Part shown: in pieces, positions 41,970 to 51,613 of the stretch
Layout: each line of letters begins with the position of its first letter
How positions within the stretch are numbered: the stretch's first letter is position 1
Source: Candidatus Poribacteria bacterium
GTDB lineage: Bacteria; Poribacteria; WGA-4E; WGA-3G
DNA length: 64,000 nucleotides
Assembly: GCA_958295815.1 (NCBI GenBank)
Contig: OY282374.1
Coordinates: forward strand, 3,872,682 to 3,936,681
Direction of reading: 5' to 3'
Notes under the pieces: generated by a model
Seen by the model: only the letters and a program-made list of their open reading frames with translations
What the model was told of the DNA's origin: nothing
Database searches by the model: none
Program-made: the position numbers and the translations under genes

Positions 41970-43103
41970 CTACTCACCTCCAAGGGCAAGCATCGCAGAT
42001 CCGACGATACCGGCATCATTTCCGAGGTGCGCTTTTACAATCTTCATCCGTGCGGGGATGTCCATAGCACGTTTAGAGAATTCAGCTCGGATAGGCTCAA
42101 AAAGCAGTTCCTCACCAGCTTCCGCTATACCACCGCCAATGATTGCGATTTGTGGATTGAGGATATGCGCTATTGATGTAAGAGCAATACCTATGTACCG
42201 TCCTGTTTCGGTAAAAACCTCTGTTGCGAGTTGGTCCCCTGCTTGTGCTGCCTCCGCTATTTTCCGCGGTGTTAGTGATGCTTCATCCGCTGCTGCAGAT
42301 ACTAAAATGGTACTACGCCCAGTTTCTATTTTTTCTTGGGTACGTTCAACGATATTTTTTGCCCCAGCGTAAGCCTCAAGACAACCTTGATTGCCACAAC
42401 CGCAGTAACGTCCATCAGGTTCGACAACGGTATGTCCCAATTCTCCAGCAGTATTTTGACTTCCGTGGTAGACCTGCCCATCAATCACGACCCCACCGCC
42501 TACACCTGTGCCGAGTGTTAGTGCGACGATATTCTTGTATCCGACACCAGCCCCATGACGAAATTCCCCCAATGTCATAGCATTCACGTCATTGTCCATG
42601 GCTTTTAACACCGGTTCGTATTTTCCATTTGTCCCTGTTTGCGGTTCGCGCCCCACGCTGATCTTTGAAAGATTTAATTTTGCGAGTTCTGTGTTCACAT
42701 AGTCAACAAGCGGGATATCGGTCCAACCCGGAAAATTAGGTGAAAAATGGATGACCCCTGTTTCAGCAATGATAAGCCCTGGCGCGCCCAATCCGACGCC
42801 AATCTCAAGCGAGTCGTCCACCGGATGCTGACCACTATGGAGACCCGGACTTTCGGATTCTTTTTCCGTGCTTAAGGGAGATCGCAGCGTGTGTTTTAAC
42901 GCAGATATTACTTCAATACCGACAGATTCCGCTTTTACAATGACTTGACGAACGGCTTCCGCAATACGTGCCGCCACCAGTTTCGGTTTACCGACTTCAA
43001 CATCTGTGGGAAGAACCACACGACAAAAGATGTCGCCTTCCGATGAGACTAATCCTGCTTTAATGTCGGTTCCACCTAAGTCAACGCCAATACTATATTT
43101 CAT
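41970..43103 (-). CDS. ROK family sugar kinase (glucokinase-like)
   Basis: 377 residues. The phosphate-binding DLGGTDIKAGLV motif opens the protein; GVGLGAPG, DNDVNAMTLGE and TLGTGVGGGVV follow. The ROK zinc signature is GELGHTVVEPDG-RYCGCGNQGCLEAYA. There is no N-terminal winged helix, so it is a kinase rather than an Mlc/NagC repressor. It carries a longer than usual insert near 75-100. It phosphorylates glucose or a related hexose in the cytoplasm. galK lies 203 bases upstream on the same strand, consistent with galactose or hexose use. Confidence 0.9.
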   Translation of the reverse strand: MKYSIGVDLGGTDIKAGLVSSEGDIFCRVVLPTDVEVGKPKLVAARIAEAVRQVIVKAESVGIEVISALKHTLRSPLSTEKESESPGLHSGQHPVDDSLEIGVGLGAPGLIIAETGVIHFSPNFPGWTDIPLVDYVNTELAKLNLSKISVGREPQTGTNGKYEPVLKAMDNDVNAMTLGEFRHGAGVGYKNIVALTLGTGVGGGVVIDGQVYHGSQNTAGELGHTVVEPDGRYCGCGNQGCLEAYAGAKNIVERTQEKIETGRSTILVSAAADEASLTPRKIAEAAQAGDQLATEVFTETGRYIGIALTSIAHILNPQIAIIGGGIAEAGEELLFEPIRAEFSKRAMDIPARMKIVKAHLGNDAGIVGSAMLALGGE

Positions 43104-43141
43104 TTTTTAACTATTACGCCTGAGCGAGAGAAGCCACATTT

Positions 43142-43157
43142 GGGCTTTCTAAAGCCC
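43142..43157. terminator. Hairpin GGGCTTT/AAAGCCC downstream of galK
   Basis: A seven-base perfect stem with a two-base loop between galK and the ROK kinase gene; no clear T-run on the reverse strand. Weak terminator or RNA-stability element. Confidence 0.35.
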
Positions 43158-43305
43158 GTCCGTTGTCGGCATCGACCTAAAATTGCTAAAAATCCTGCTT
43201 TAGGGTATGAAAGGCTTCTTCATGAGTAAACAAAAACTTATGCACTAATCAGTATGAACCCCCGAAAAACCTGATTCAGACAACGGAGAAAACAGACTCA
43301 GAAGG

Positions 43306-44589
43306 CTAACAGTTAAAGACCTGTGCGCCGTTACTAACATTACAGAGGTAAATTTCAGGTTCAATGCCGGTCTGTTTTCGGTATTCTGCTGTCATGCGGG
43401 TCCGAAAAGTCTCTAAAGCGTTCGTATGAATAATGGTGACTGTACAGCCCCCAAAACCTGCGCCGGTCATTCGAGTGCCAATTACACCATCAATGCTGCG
43501 TGCAATGTCGGTAAGCAGATTTAATTCTCCACAACTGACTTCGTAATCATCGCGTAGCCCCTTGTGCGAGGCATTCATTAACCTACCAAATGCTATGAGC
43601 GGGTTATCTACTTTTTCGACTGTCTGCTGGTTCCGTGCCTTAAGTGTAGAAACCGCGTCCAACACACGTGTGTTCTCCTCGATTACATACCGACACCTTT
43701 TTTGTGTTAAAGCGGGTAGTTTTCCTTCATATTTCTCGTAGTCCGTTAGGTTAATATCCCGAAGTGAAGATATACCGGGTATCGACTGGCTTAAGATGTC
43801 AACACCTCTTTCGCATTCTGCACGCCGTTTGTTATATTCAGAGGCAGCAAGTTCCCGCTTCACTTTCGTGTTGCAAATCGCGATGCAATGCGCTCCCAAA
43901 TTGAGTGGTACATGCTCATATTCAAGCGAACGGCAGTCAAGAAACAAGCCGTGGTCTGCTCGCCCCATGAGTGAGATCGTCTGATCCATGATACCACAAT
44001 TAACGCCCACAAATTCGTGTTCTACCCGTTGACACAGTGCAGCGAGTTCTTTCTTGCGTGCCTCTGACACTTCGTTATTTACAGATGATACGGGTTTAGA
44101 ACTACCCAAAAAAGCGAGGGCTGCGGATACCGAAAGTGCAGCCGAAGAACTCAACCCGGCACCGATCGGGACGTCTCCTGTGATAACAGCATCTATTCCC
44201 GTTATTTCATTGCTTGATTCTTGTAAGAGAGTGGCAACGCCTATTAAGTAATAACTCCAAGTTGGGGCGTTACTCGGAATCGGACGGAGTGCATCAAGAT
44301 TTAGTTCCGCAGATTCATTGACATCCAACGCGTGTAGGACGAGACGCCGGTCAGATCGTTTACGCACAGCAATATGGATATACTTATCAATCGCGACGGG
44401 AAACACATAGCCATCGTTATAATCTGTATGCTCACCGATTAGGTTCACTCTACCCGGGGCAGCCACAATGAATTCAGGGGCATCACCGAAGATATTCTCA
44501 AACTGCTGTCTAACAGAAGAAATTTGCCCGTGCCTATTTTCGAGGCTGCCTGCAGTATTCGGATTATCGATCAAAGCGTCCTGTATCAT
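43306..44589 (-). CDS. galK: Galactokinase
   Basis: 427 residues from the ATG at 44589 (CAGGAG just upstream), slightly longer than the 380-390 typical. GHMP kinase motifs are all present: PGRVNLIGEHTDYN (galactose-binding signature), PIGAGLSSSAALSVS (ATP loop) and TRMTGAGFGGCTVTI (motif 3). The catalytic Asp lies in the CGIMDQ segment. It phosphorylates alpha-D-galactose to galactose-1-phosphate, the first Leloir step. galT and galE are not in the window. Confidence 0.95.
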   Translation of the reverse strand: MIQDALIDNPNTAGSLENRHGQISSVRQQFENIFGDAPEFIVAAPGRVNLIGEHTDYNDGYVFPVAIDKYIHIAVRKRSDRRLVLHALDVNESAELNLDALRPIPSNAPTWSYYLIGVATLLQESSNEITGIDAVITGDVPIGAGLSSSAALSVSAALAFLGSSKPVSSVNNEVSEARKKELAALCQRVEHEFVGVNCGIMDQTISLMGRADHGLFLDCRSLEYEHVPLNLGAHCIAICNTKVKRELAASEYNKRRAECERGVDILSQSIPGISSLRDINLTDYEKYEGKLPALTQKRCRYVIEENTRVLDAVSTLKARNQQTVEKVDNPLIAFGRLMNASHKGLRDDYEVSCGELNLLTDIARSIDGVIGTRMTGAGFGGCTVTIIHTNALETFRTRMTAEYRKQTGIEPEIYLCNVSNGAQVFNC

Positions 44590-44735
44590 AGGATCTCCTG
44601 CTATGCTATATGTAGGGTGAGACTCACATCTAAGTCGGAGCACCCCTTCTCAGTAACGAATAGAGACTCCCGTTTTGAAACTATACCGATCGTCCTGACA
44701 GCAAATATATTTCTACTATGGGAAACTTCTGGAAA

Positions 44736-45458
44736 TCATTCGGAAAAAAATTTCAGAAATCGCCCAAGAATATGGGGAAGTTCGGCGCGTGGAACATAGC
44801 AATCAACGCTTATGTCAGGTTTCGTGCCTATATCTGATACAGGTGTTTGCGTCAGAAGCTGCTCTTCAGGTGCATGCAGTGCGGGTTGCAGATTTACGGA
44901 TGTTTGTTTCTGAGATGGTGCGCTTCCCTCTGCAATAACCAATTCTCCGAGAGGGAGGTACGTGGCAAGCGGATAAACCTCTGTTTCAGTCAAAACAGTT
45001 ATGTGTGGGAGTGATGCGTCCGCTAACCGCTCCATTTGCATTGTCAAATATGTAATTTCCGTTGAAGCACCCTCTGAACCCTCTGGCTGACAAGCAACAA
45101 TCGTAATCAGGGGTGCCTGCTTTTGTAAACTGTTTTCAATAACTGCCAGAAGGACGGACAAATCGATTTCTGTAGGAATTACATCAATATCTACAATGAA
45201 AAGACTGACAGGATAGTCTGAAATTGTCCCTTCAACAGCGAGTCCAGTGGTGTCGGCGGATTTAATTTCCATCGTTGGCGCATCATCCAGCAAGTACTCA
45301 ATCCGTTTTTCAGCAAGTAGTGGAAATGGAGTTCCACAATATGAGCAGGTATAAAGATTCCGCTCAAGTTCACCTCTGAAAGCAAATTCCTGGCATCTGG
45401 TACATTTATACCATAAGTTGATGCTCTGTTCTGTATCAGTAGAGATACGCGCTTCCAT
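44736..45458 (-). CDS. Degenerate AccD-like protein (zinc ribbon plus decayed carboxyltransferase fold)
   Basis: 240 residues from the ATG at 45458; a GTG at 45497 overlapping the previous stop as TAGTG is an alternative. The N-terminus has the AccD-type four-Cys zinc ribbon, Cys19, Cys22, Cys38 and Cys41 (WYKCTRC, then YTCSYCG), then EKRIEYLLDD. Later, EITYLTMQMERLADASLPHI and VLTETEVY line up with the LMQMAKTSAAL and VLTDPTTGG region of AccD. The glycine-rich oxyanion motifs (SGGARM, GGVTAS) are replaced, so catalysis is unlikely. It directly follows a STAS gene in a signalling operon; a scaffold or regulatory role is inference. Confidence 0.7.
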   Translation of the reverse strand: MEARISTDTEQSINLWYKCTRCQEFAFRGELERNLYTCSYCGTPFPLLAEKRIEYLLDDAPTMEIKSADTTGLAVEGTISDYPVSLFIVDIDVIPTEIDLSVLLAVIENSLQKQAPLITIVACQPEGSEGASTEITYLTMQMERLADASLPHITVLTETEVYPLATYLPLGELVIAEGSAPSQKQTSVNLQPALHAPEEQLLTQTPVSDIGTKPDISVDCYVPRAELPHILGRFLKFFSE

Positions 45459-45496
45459 TTTTTTATTGACTCCGAGATATGTTTTATGGCTAAGCA

Positions 45497-45862
45497 CTAA
45501 GGCTTCATAATTCCTGCTATCGCTTCTGCTTCCGAATTATAGCAGTCGAAAATTGTCATCAGTTTTGCCATAACGATGAGACTTTTGACGCTGCCACCGA
45601 GGTTGAGAAGAACGACATGTCCACCATTTCGTTGGATAGATGCATAGGAGGCAACAAGTGCCCCTAAGCCAGAACTGTCCATCATCTGGACGCGTTCCAT
45701 GTTCAAGATTAAATTGAGATGCCCTCCATTCTCCGTCCGGCTATCAGCAGCCTGAATCTGTTCGTCAATGACGGCTTTAAGAGCTAAAGCATCTGGCCCA
45801 ATAATTCTCCCTTCAATATCCAGAATTGTAATACTACCTTTATGTCTAAGGTTGATTTGCAT
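45497..45862 (-). CDS. STAS-domain anti-sigma factor antagonist
   Basis: 121 residues with the SpoIIAA/RsbV fold: ITILDIEGRIIGPDALALK, then LNLILNMERVQMMDSSGLGALV. The phosphorylatable Ser is expected at residue 63. Unphosphorylated proteins of this type bind the RsbW-like kinase and free its partner. It lies between the RsbW-like gene and the AccD-like gene, all on one strand. Confidence 0.88.
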   Translation of the reverse strand: MQINLRHKGSITILDIEGRIIGPDALALKAVIDEQIQAADSRTENGGHLNLILNMERVQMMDSSGLGALVASYASIQRNGGHVVLLNLGGSVKSLIVMAKLMTIFDCYNSEAEAIAGIMKP

Positions 45863-46073
45863 AGAAATTCCCTGAAAATTTTAAACGCTTGTAAACCTAT
45901 GGATCACCTCATGCGTACGACTCCGTGTGTCTTGCCCGGCAAAGCGAGTTTGATGTTTGGCAAATTGAATCCTATAGAGGCATAGGCTTGGATGTATTGG
46001 GTGATTCGGTCAGTCCTCTTTCTAATACATTTAGAGTTATAAATTCGCGAAAATAAAAAATAATTAGACGTGG

Positions 46074-46541
46074 TTATGGATCGGGGGATTCCTTATATTT
46101 GACCATTTTGATAATCGTGCCTTTGGCTTCATAAGTTACAGAATCCATGCAGGCTTCCATCAGAAATAGTCCTCTCCCACTGCTCTTGAGCAAATTCTCA
46201 GGATCTAACGGATCGGCAACCTCTTGACGCGTGAATCCCTCGCCCTCATCCTCAATGACAATAATTAGTCTATCTTCAGCAAGAACGAACTGAAAAGTAG
46301 CTTTTTTGCTCAGATCCTCTTTATTGCCGTGTTTGATTGCGTTTGTACCCGCTTCAATGACAGCAAGGTTAATCTGCTCTTGGACATCCTCAGCAAAACC
46401 CATCTCTTTTAAGATCTCGGTGACGACAACATCGAGTAGATAAACATGTTGCATTGAACTTGGGAGAGAAAGCGTAATAACCTGTTCGGTTCTCTCGCCC
46501 ACGTTTGAAGCTCCTTCTTTAGGCGCTTGGACTTTTGCCAA
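46074..46541 (-). CDS. RsbW-like anti-sigma serine kinase (HATPase)
   Basis: 155 residues with a GHKL ATPase fold: LAVIEAGTNAIKHGNKED (N box), VIEDEGEGF (G1) and SSGRGLFLMEACMDSV (G2). Single-domain proteins of this size are the anti-sigma or switch kinases that phosphorylate STAS proteins. It is flanked by a STAS gene and a PP2C phosphatase gene, making a full partner-switching set. The sigma factor it controls, if any, is not adjacent. Confidence 0.88.
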   Translation of the reverse strand: MAKVQAPKEGASNVGERTEQVITLSLPSSMQHVYLLDVVVTEILKEMGFAEDVQEQINLAVIEAGTNAIKHGNKEDLSKKATFQFVLAEDRLIIVIEDEGEGFTRQEVADPLDPENLLKSSGRGLFLMEACMDSVTYEAKGTIIKMVKYKESPDP

Positions 46542-46770
46542 GAACGCTACAAGACGGGTTGTAAAAATAAATCCGTCTTTTGTTATTTCAGTTTGAATTT
46601 TAGCTTGATGAAGTTTAGGGATTTAATTCGATAATTATTTCGGTCGCCGTAAAAAAGACATCTATTTCCGTAGTCATAAAACGGGAACGAATCTATAGAA
46701 TAACTAAATAATATTCATCACGCCAAAAGTATATCATACGAGCAGCACAACAGCGTGCGCTCCTTTAATT

Positions 46771-48015
46771 TTAAGTATCACGTTTAATAACAACTAAAGC
46801 CCTGTCGTCATTAGGTTGTGTGCTTCCACTAAACAGTGCCAAGTCGGTAACAATTGCTTCACATAATTCCGATGCGGATAATGTTGCGTTTTTGGAAACG
46901 CAAGTAGCAAGCCTATCCTGACCATAGAACATATCTGCTGGCGTCGGACTTTGATGCGCGTTAACTTCCTCTGAATTCACCGAGGCGCGCTGACTTTTAT
47001 TTGAGACCGAGCTATCTCCGGCGTAAGTTTCAGTGATACCGTCCGTATAGAAAACGACAATATCACCGGATGACAATAAACATGTCCCGCTTCTAAACGT
47101 TGCTTCCTCAAATGCGCCTACTAACATGTTACCGGTTTTAAGGACATCTATCATACCTGTACTTTTCCTACGCAACGGATAGCAGTGCCCACCATTTGAA
47201 TAGGTGAACGTCGAAGTTACGGTGTCCATTACACCGTAGATCATCGTTGCAAACAGAGTCGCTTCAGTGTCACGCACTACTAAATCATTAATCCGTTTGA
47301 GAATCACAGCTGGATCTTCTGCTTCACGACAGAGCAATCGCAGTGCTGTTCGAATCATTACCATCAACAGTGCTGCTGGAATTCCATTTCCTTTCACATC
47401 GCCGAGAACGATTCCAATTCGCGTTTCGCTCAGCGGAATGAAATCATAGAAATCCCCAGAAACTGACATAGAACTCTGGAGCAAAATTCCGATGTCAAAT
47501 CCTTGAATACTGGGTGCCTGCTCTGGTAACAATTTTTTCTGTATATCAGCGGCAGCTTGAAGGTGCCCAGCGAGCTGCTGAACGCCTGCCTCGTTGAATC
47601 CAGATCCCATCGCTCGCATTAGCGGGTTGATATATTTGATGGGCTGCGTCCTTCCGAGAACAGCCTTAACCCGTGCAGTTACCTCTCGAAGATCGAATGG
47701 CTTAGTAATGTAATCATCAGCACCGGCATCCAAACCTTGAACTTTGTCTTCCGTTTGTCCACGTGCTGTGAGCAAAATGACAGGAACAGTCTTTGTCTCC
47801 TCTATATCTTTGAGTTCTTCAATGACCTGGTAGCCATTTTTATGTGGCATCATCACATCAAGAAGAATGAGATCCGGCGGACTCTCGGATGCACTTTCCA
47901 CCGCCTGTCTACCATCACTTGCGGTGCGGACATCGTATCCTTCGGGTTCCAAATTCATCTTGAGCAGCTCAAGAATATCAAGATCGTCATCAACAACTAA
48001 AATCGTTTCAGCCAT
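46771..48015 (-). CDS. Response regulator with PP2C (SpoIIE/RsbU) phosphatase output
   Basis: 414 residues from the ATG at 48015. Its start overlaps the sensor kinase stop as ATGGCTGA, so translation is coupled. Receiver domain 1-125: DDD near residue 10, phospho-acceptor Asp53 in LILLDVMMP, and the DDYITKPF Lys. A linker helix leads to the PP2C domain with SGDFYDFIPL, GDVKGNGIPAALLM, YSNGGHCYPL and VVFYTDGITET, metal-binding Asp residues included. It probably dephosphorylates a STAS protein when phosphorylated by the adjacent kinase. Confidence 0.93.
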   Translation of the reverse strand: MAETILVVDDDLDILELLKMNLEPEGYDVRTASDGRQAVESASESPPDLILLDVMMPHKNGYQVIEELKDIEETKTVPVILLTARGQTEDKVQGLDAGADDYITKPFDLREVTARVKAVLGRTQPIKYINPLMRAMGSGFNEAGVQQLAGHLQAAADIQKKLLPEQAPSIQGFDIGILLQSSMSVSGDFYDFIPLSETRIGIVLGDVKGNGIPAALLMVMIRTALRLLCREAEDPAVILKRINDLVVRDTEATLFATMIYGVMDTVTSTFTYSNGGHCYPLRRKSTGMIDVLKTGNMLVGAFEEATFRSGTCLLSSGDIVVFYTDGITETYAGDSSVSNKSQRASVNSEEVNAHQSPTPADMFYGQDRLATCVSKNATLSASELCEAIVTDLALFSGSTQPNDDRALVVIKRDT

Positions 48016-50395
48016 TTTCTTTCTGTCCAAACGGAATAAAAAACTGGAAGTTGCACCCCTGTCCATTATCGCCAGTATCCACCCATAGTTTTCCGTTGTG
48101 TGCCTCAACTATCCCAGATGCAATTGAGAGGCCTAAGCCGGTGCCGCCCTGCTGTTGGGTTTGAGTTCTGCCGAGTTGCTGGAATTTATCAAAGACTTTC
48201 TCTCGTTCTTCAGGAGAAATTCCCGGTCCAGTGTCAACTATTTCAATGTGAAAGCCATTCGCTACGGTTCCATTTTGCGAGGACTGCGATATCCTCACTG
48301 TCACCTTCCCACCGTCGGGTGTAAATTTGATAGCGTTCCCTATGAGATTAATAAAAACTTGCCCAATCCGATCTCCGTCGGCAATTACCAGTGGTAGGTT
48401 AGGCTTAGCGTCCAAGCGCACTGATATAGCCTTTTCATCTGCTTGGGGACGGAGTTCTTCAATCCTCCGCTCGGCGACCGAGTCCATTCGCACCTGCTCC
48501 CGTTTCATCTCAATGCGTCCAGCTTCAATTCGGGAGATGTCAAGCAAATCATTAATAAGCGCAGCGAGCCGCTCTGACTGACGGTGTGCGCGACTTAGAC
48601 TCTCATACTGTTTCTGATTAATGTTGCCGGTTTTCCCATCAAGTATCAGTGAAATAAATCCGATGATAGAAGTTAGCGGTGTCCGCAATTCATGCGATAC
48701 TAAAGAAACAAACTCCGATTTCATCTGCTCTATTTCATGTTCATGCGTGATGTCATCAAAGACGTAAACCATTCCTGCGACGTTATTACTCTCATCAGAG
48801 AAATGGCTTGCTATAATGCGAAGTACTCGGACATCCCCATTCGAGTGATTTCCGTTGCCCCCTATCTCCGCAATCATTACTTGGTGCTGTTCCATCTGTC
48901 GTTGCGAAGAAGACAAGATTTTTAGATTAACCGTTTTCGTATCTGTTGTCTCGGACTCAACGCCGACTAATTGTTTTTTCCAAGAGATTGTGCCAGTACT
49001 TGTATCAACAGCAACAAAGTTTTGATAGCCAGCAGTTCTTCCAAGATTCAAGAGACGTTCAGCTACAGGATTGACGTATAGTACCCGTCCACCAGGTTCA
49101 ACAACAATGAGTCCTTCACCGAGGTTCTCCACGATAGCGGTAAGCTTTCTTTCCTCTTGCTTTAGTTTATCAACGGCTGTTTTGAGGTTCCCCCGCATCT
49201 CGTTGAATTTTTCGGCGAGGACACCGACTTCATCATCATTCTCGATGATGATTTCACTGTCGAATTCACCGTGTCCGATGCTATCTGCTGCCTGCGCGAC
49301 CTCTAATATAGGTTTCGCTATCCTTTGTGCAGCCCAGCATGCAATAATTACAACGATACCACTTGATGCAATGGTAACATAAAAAATGTATCTGTTTAGT
49401 TTAACAACACCCGCATAAGCGGAAGCAGTAGGACGTGAAATAAAGAGTATCCACTTGCTAAAGTTCTGTTGAGCCTTCCACGGTTCGGCGGTCGAGAGTC
49501 GAGTCCGCGCCCAGCCATAGACGCGAGGTTCATTGAATGCATCCGTTTCACCGTCAGATTCATAGTCGTAGTACTTACCACCGATCCCCATTTTCCCTTC
49601 AATAATCGCCTCTTCTACAGCGTTGTTCATCTCCATGTAACTATCTATACGATACCCGCTTTCGGGTGAAGCAGCAATAATTTTCCCAGATCCATTCGTT
49701 AAAAGAGTGTATGTTTCCGCCATATCCGGTCTCGACCTGACCAGGCTGGTAAGTTCAGGTAACAGCAAAACAGTTCGCAACACACCGATTGTATTATTTT
49801 TTTCTAGCGAGGCAGAAACTTTAGGACTCGTACGTATTGGGAGTGCGATTGGCAGAAAGTAGATACCTCGTGCGTCATCATAGATGACATCTCCGACAAA
49901 TTGATAGCCTATTCCGTTGTTATATGCTCTTTTCCACCATTCCTCGTCTTTCACCTTATAGGGCAGTCTCTTTGTTGTGTCATAATCTAACTGTTTATTG
50001 TTTGAACGGAGTACATACCCCGATGCATTCGCAATAGTCACCTCAGTTTTATACCCGGCGTAAGTCTCAAGCAATCGGATACTATCCTCCAGCCGTGCCC
50101 ATACGCTGAAAAATACGGCTTGTTGTCCTTCAGCAGTATTTGACCGTTCAACTGCCGGTTGGATGTTGGGAAGCTCTGCTTGAATATTGTCAATCCTCTG
50201 GGAGATAGCATTATCGGCGCGGGCAAGTTTTTCTTGTGCAAGGAGCACGAGGCTATCTCCAACATTGCCCTTGAGAGCGTTTTCACCTAAGACCTTTATA
50301 ACTAATGAAACGACGAATAGTGGCATCAAAGCGACTAACAGGAATAGTACGATCTGTTGACCTCGCAACCCCACCTTAAACCGAGAACGCTTCAT
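48008..50395 (-). CDS. Sensor histidine kinase with extracytoplasmic sensor, HAMP and PAS
   Basis: 795 residues from the ATG at 50395 (AAGGAT five bases upstream). TM1 near 10-35 (IVLFLLVALMPLFVVSLVI), an extracytoplasmic Cache-like sensor of about 300 residues, TM2 (FYVTIASSGIVVIIACW), HAMP, PAS, then HisKA with SHELRTPLTSIIGF (His near residue 564). The ATPase has FINLIGNAIKFTPDGG, DTGPGISPEERE and GGTGLGLSIASGIVEAHNG. It is the likely phosphodonor of the receiver-PP2C protein encoded next to it. Confidence 0.93.
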   Translation of the reverse strand: MKRSRFKVGLRGQQIVLFLLVALMPLFVVSLVIKVLGENALKGNVGDSLVLLAQEKLARADNAISQRIDNIQAELPNIQPAVERSNTAEGQQAVFFSVWARLEDSIRLLETYAGYKTEVTIANASGYVLRSNNKQLDYDTTKRLPYKVKDEEWWKRAYNNGIGYQFVGDVIYDDARGIYFLPIALPIRTSPKVSASLEKNNTIGVLRTVLLLPELTSLVRSRPDMAETYTLLTNGSGKIIAASPESGYRIDSYMEMNNAVEEAIIEGKMGIGGKYYDYESDGETDAFNEPRVYGWARTRLSTAEPWKAQQNFSKWILFISRPTASAYAGVVKLNRYIFYVTIASSGIVVIIACWAAQRIAKPILEVAQAADSIGHGEFDSEIIIENDDEVGVLAEKFNEMRGNLKTAVDKLKQEERKLTAIVENLGEGLIVVEPGGRVLYVNPVAERLLNLGRTAGYQNFVAVDTSTGTISWKKQLVGVESETTDTKTVNLKILSSSQRQMEQHQVMIAEIGGNGNHSNGDVRVLRIIASHFSDESNNVAGMVYVFDDITHEHEIEQMKSEFVSLVSHELRTPLTSIIGFISLILDGKTGNINQKQYESLSRAHRQSERLAALINDLLDISRIEAGRIEMKREQVRMDSVAERRIEELRPQADEKAISVRLDAKPNLPLVIADGDRIGQVFINLIGNAIKFTPDGGKVTVRISQSSQNGTVANGFHIEIVDTGPGISPEEREKVFDKFQQLGRTQTQQQGGTGLGLSIASGIVEAHNGKLWVDTGDNGQGCNFQFFIPFGQKENG

Positions 50396-50449
50396 AGGAT
50401 CCTTGCCTTCCGTGTTCAGCACGGCAATTATTAAGGCACACTTGTTCCG

Positions 50450-50788
50450 CTACATTAAAGCGGCACTCGCGCTCTCCTCTGTATCATGAATCTCAATGAC
50501 AGTTGCGAGCTGCGTTACTTCCAAGACCTCTCGAACGGCTTTTTGTGGACTGAGTAAAACTAATTTACCGCCCGATCTCTGGCAGGACTTCAACGTGAGT
50601 ACAATCGCGCCTAACGCACTACTGTCAATTAAGGGAACATTCATTAAATCAACAACTAACTTCCCCTGCGCTGTTTGAAGCTGCTGTTCCATTTTCTCGC
50701 GAAATACATCAGCTGCATTTCCAAGAATTTTCCCTTCTACATGAAGAATAGGTATATTTTTTTCGCCAGTCGTTGTATCAAAATTCAT
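50450..50788 (-). CDS. STAS-domain anti-sigma factor antagonist (second)
   Basis: 112 residues: NIPILHVEGKILGNAADVF then LVVDLMNVPLIDSSALGAIV, with the expected phospho-Ser at residue 56. It lies 54 bases upstream of the kinase start and opens the operon, and is only distantly similar to the STAS protein at 45497. Two antagonists with one RsbW-like kinase could allow two inputs. Confidence 0.85.
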   Translation of the reverse strand: MNFDTTTGEKNIPILHVEGKILGNAADVFREKMEQQLQTAQGKLVVDLMNVPLIDSSALGAIVLTLKSCQRSGGKLVLLSPQKAVREVLEVTQLATVIEIHDTEESASAALM

Positions 50789-50909
50789 AGGATTTTCCTT
50801 AGTATTCTTATTTGACGTATTGCCTTTTCAAAACCTTGTACCGGTGTCTTAAAAGGTGAAATCTTTGTGTCTCACACTTTATTTCAAACGGACGACGTAT
50901 ACGAAAAGT

Positions 50910-51596
50910 TTACTCTACCACGGTCGGCATTTTAACACGGCGTACCACAATATAACTTCGATTGAACTTTGCGTTCGTGATGACAGTTTCAACTGCCCCA
51001 CCGAGCGCACTGAGACGCCTCGTGCCTTCGTCAATTTCGGTTTTTATTGTCTCCTCGCCAGACTTGTAGGCTATCCATTTCCCCTCGTCTCTTAGCAAGG
51101 GTAGGCAGTAGCCTGCTGAATCCGCGATAGTAGCGACATAACGGGTGAAGACCCAATCGTACGCCGCAATGTGTGTTCGCTGTCGCGCACAAACTTCGGC
51201 GCGTTCGGCGAGTACAGTAACGCTCACTGTATGATGTAACTGCAATTGCGGGATGAGAAATTTTAGAAAACTCGCTTTCTTTTCTGATGCTTCAAGAAGC
51301 GTTAGTCGGATACCAGGCACGTAAATTTTTAGTACAATTCCTGGAAACCCGGCACCCGTCCCGACATCAATAACAGAATCTCCATCTTTCAGTGTGATGT
51401 ACTCCAAAATGCTCAGGGAATCGAGAAAGTGTTTACGGATAATCTCGTCATCATCCGTGATCGCTGTCAAATTTACACGGGCATTCCAGCGAAGCAATTC
51501 ATCGCGATACTGGGTAAGTTGTGCCACTTGATGCGTTGTTAGTGGAAATCCGTAATGATTAAAAGCCTCTTCTAAGTGCTGTTTGTAATTTACCAA
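50910..51596 (-). CDS. rsmG: 16S rRNA (guanine527-N7)-methyltransferase RsmG
   Basis: 228 residues. The SAM-binding motif VIDVGTGAGFPGIVLKI and the KKASFLKFLIPQL segment are typical; the family VFTRYVA and YKSGEE motifs follow. It methylates G527 in 16S rRNA. It follows mnmG by 17 bases, the classical gidA-gidB pair. Confidence 0.95.
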   Translation of the reverse strand: MVNYKQHLEEAFNHYGFPLTTHQVAQLTQYRDELLRWNARVNLTAITDDDEIIRKHFLDSLSILEYITLKDGDSVIDVGTGAGFPGIVLKIYVPGIRLTLLEASEKKASFLKFLIPQLQLHHTVSVTVLAERAEVCARQRTHIAAYDWVFTRYVATIADSAGYCLPLLRDEGKWIAYKSGEETIKTEIDEGTRRLSALGGAVETVITNAKFNRSYIVVRRVKMPTVVE

Positions 51597-51613
51597 TTGC
51601 TACGTTACCGAAA

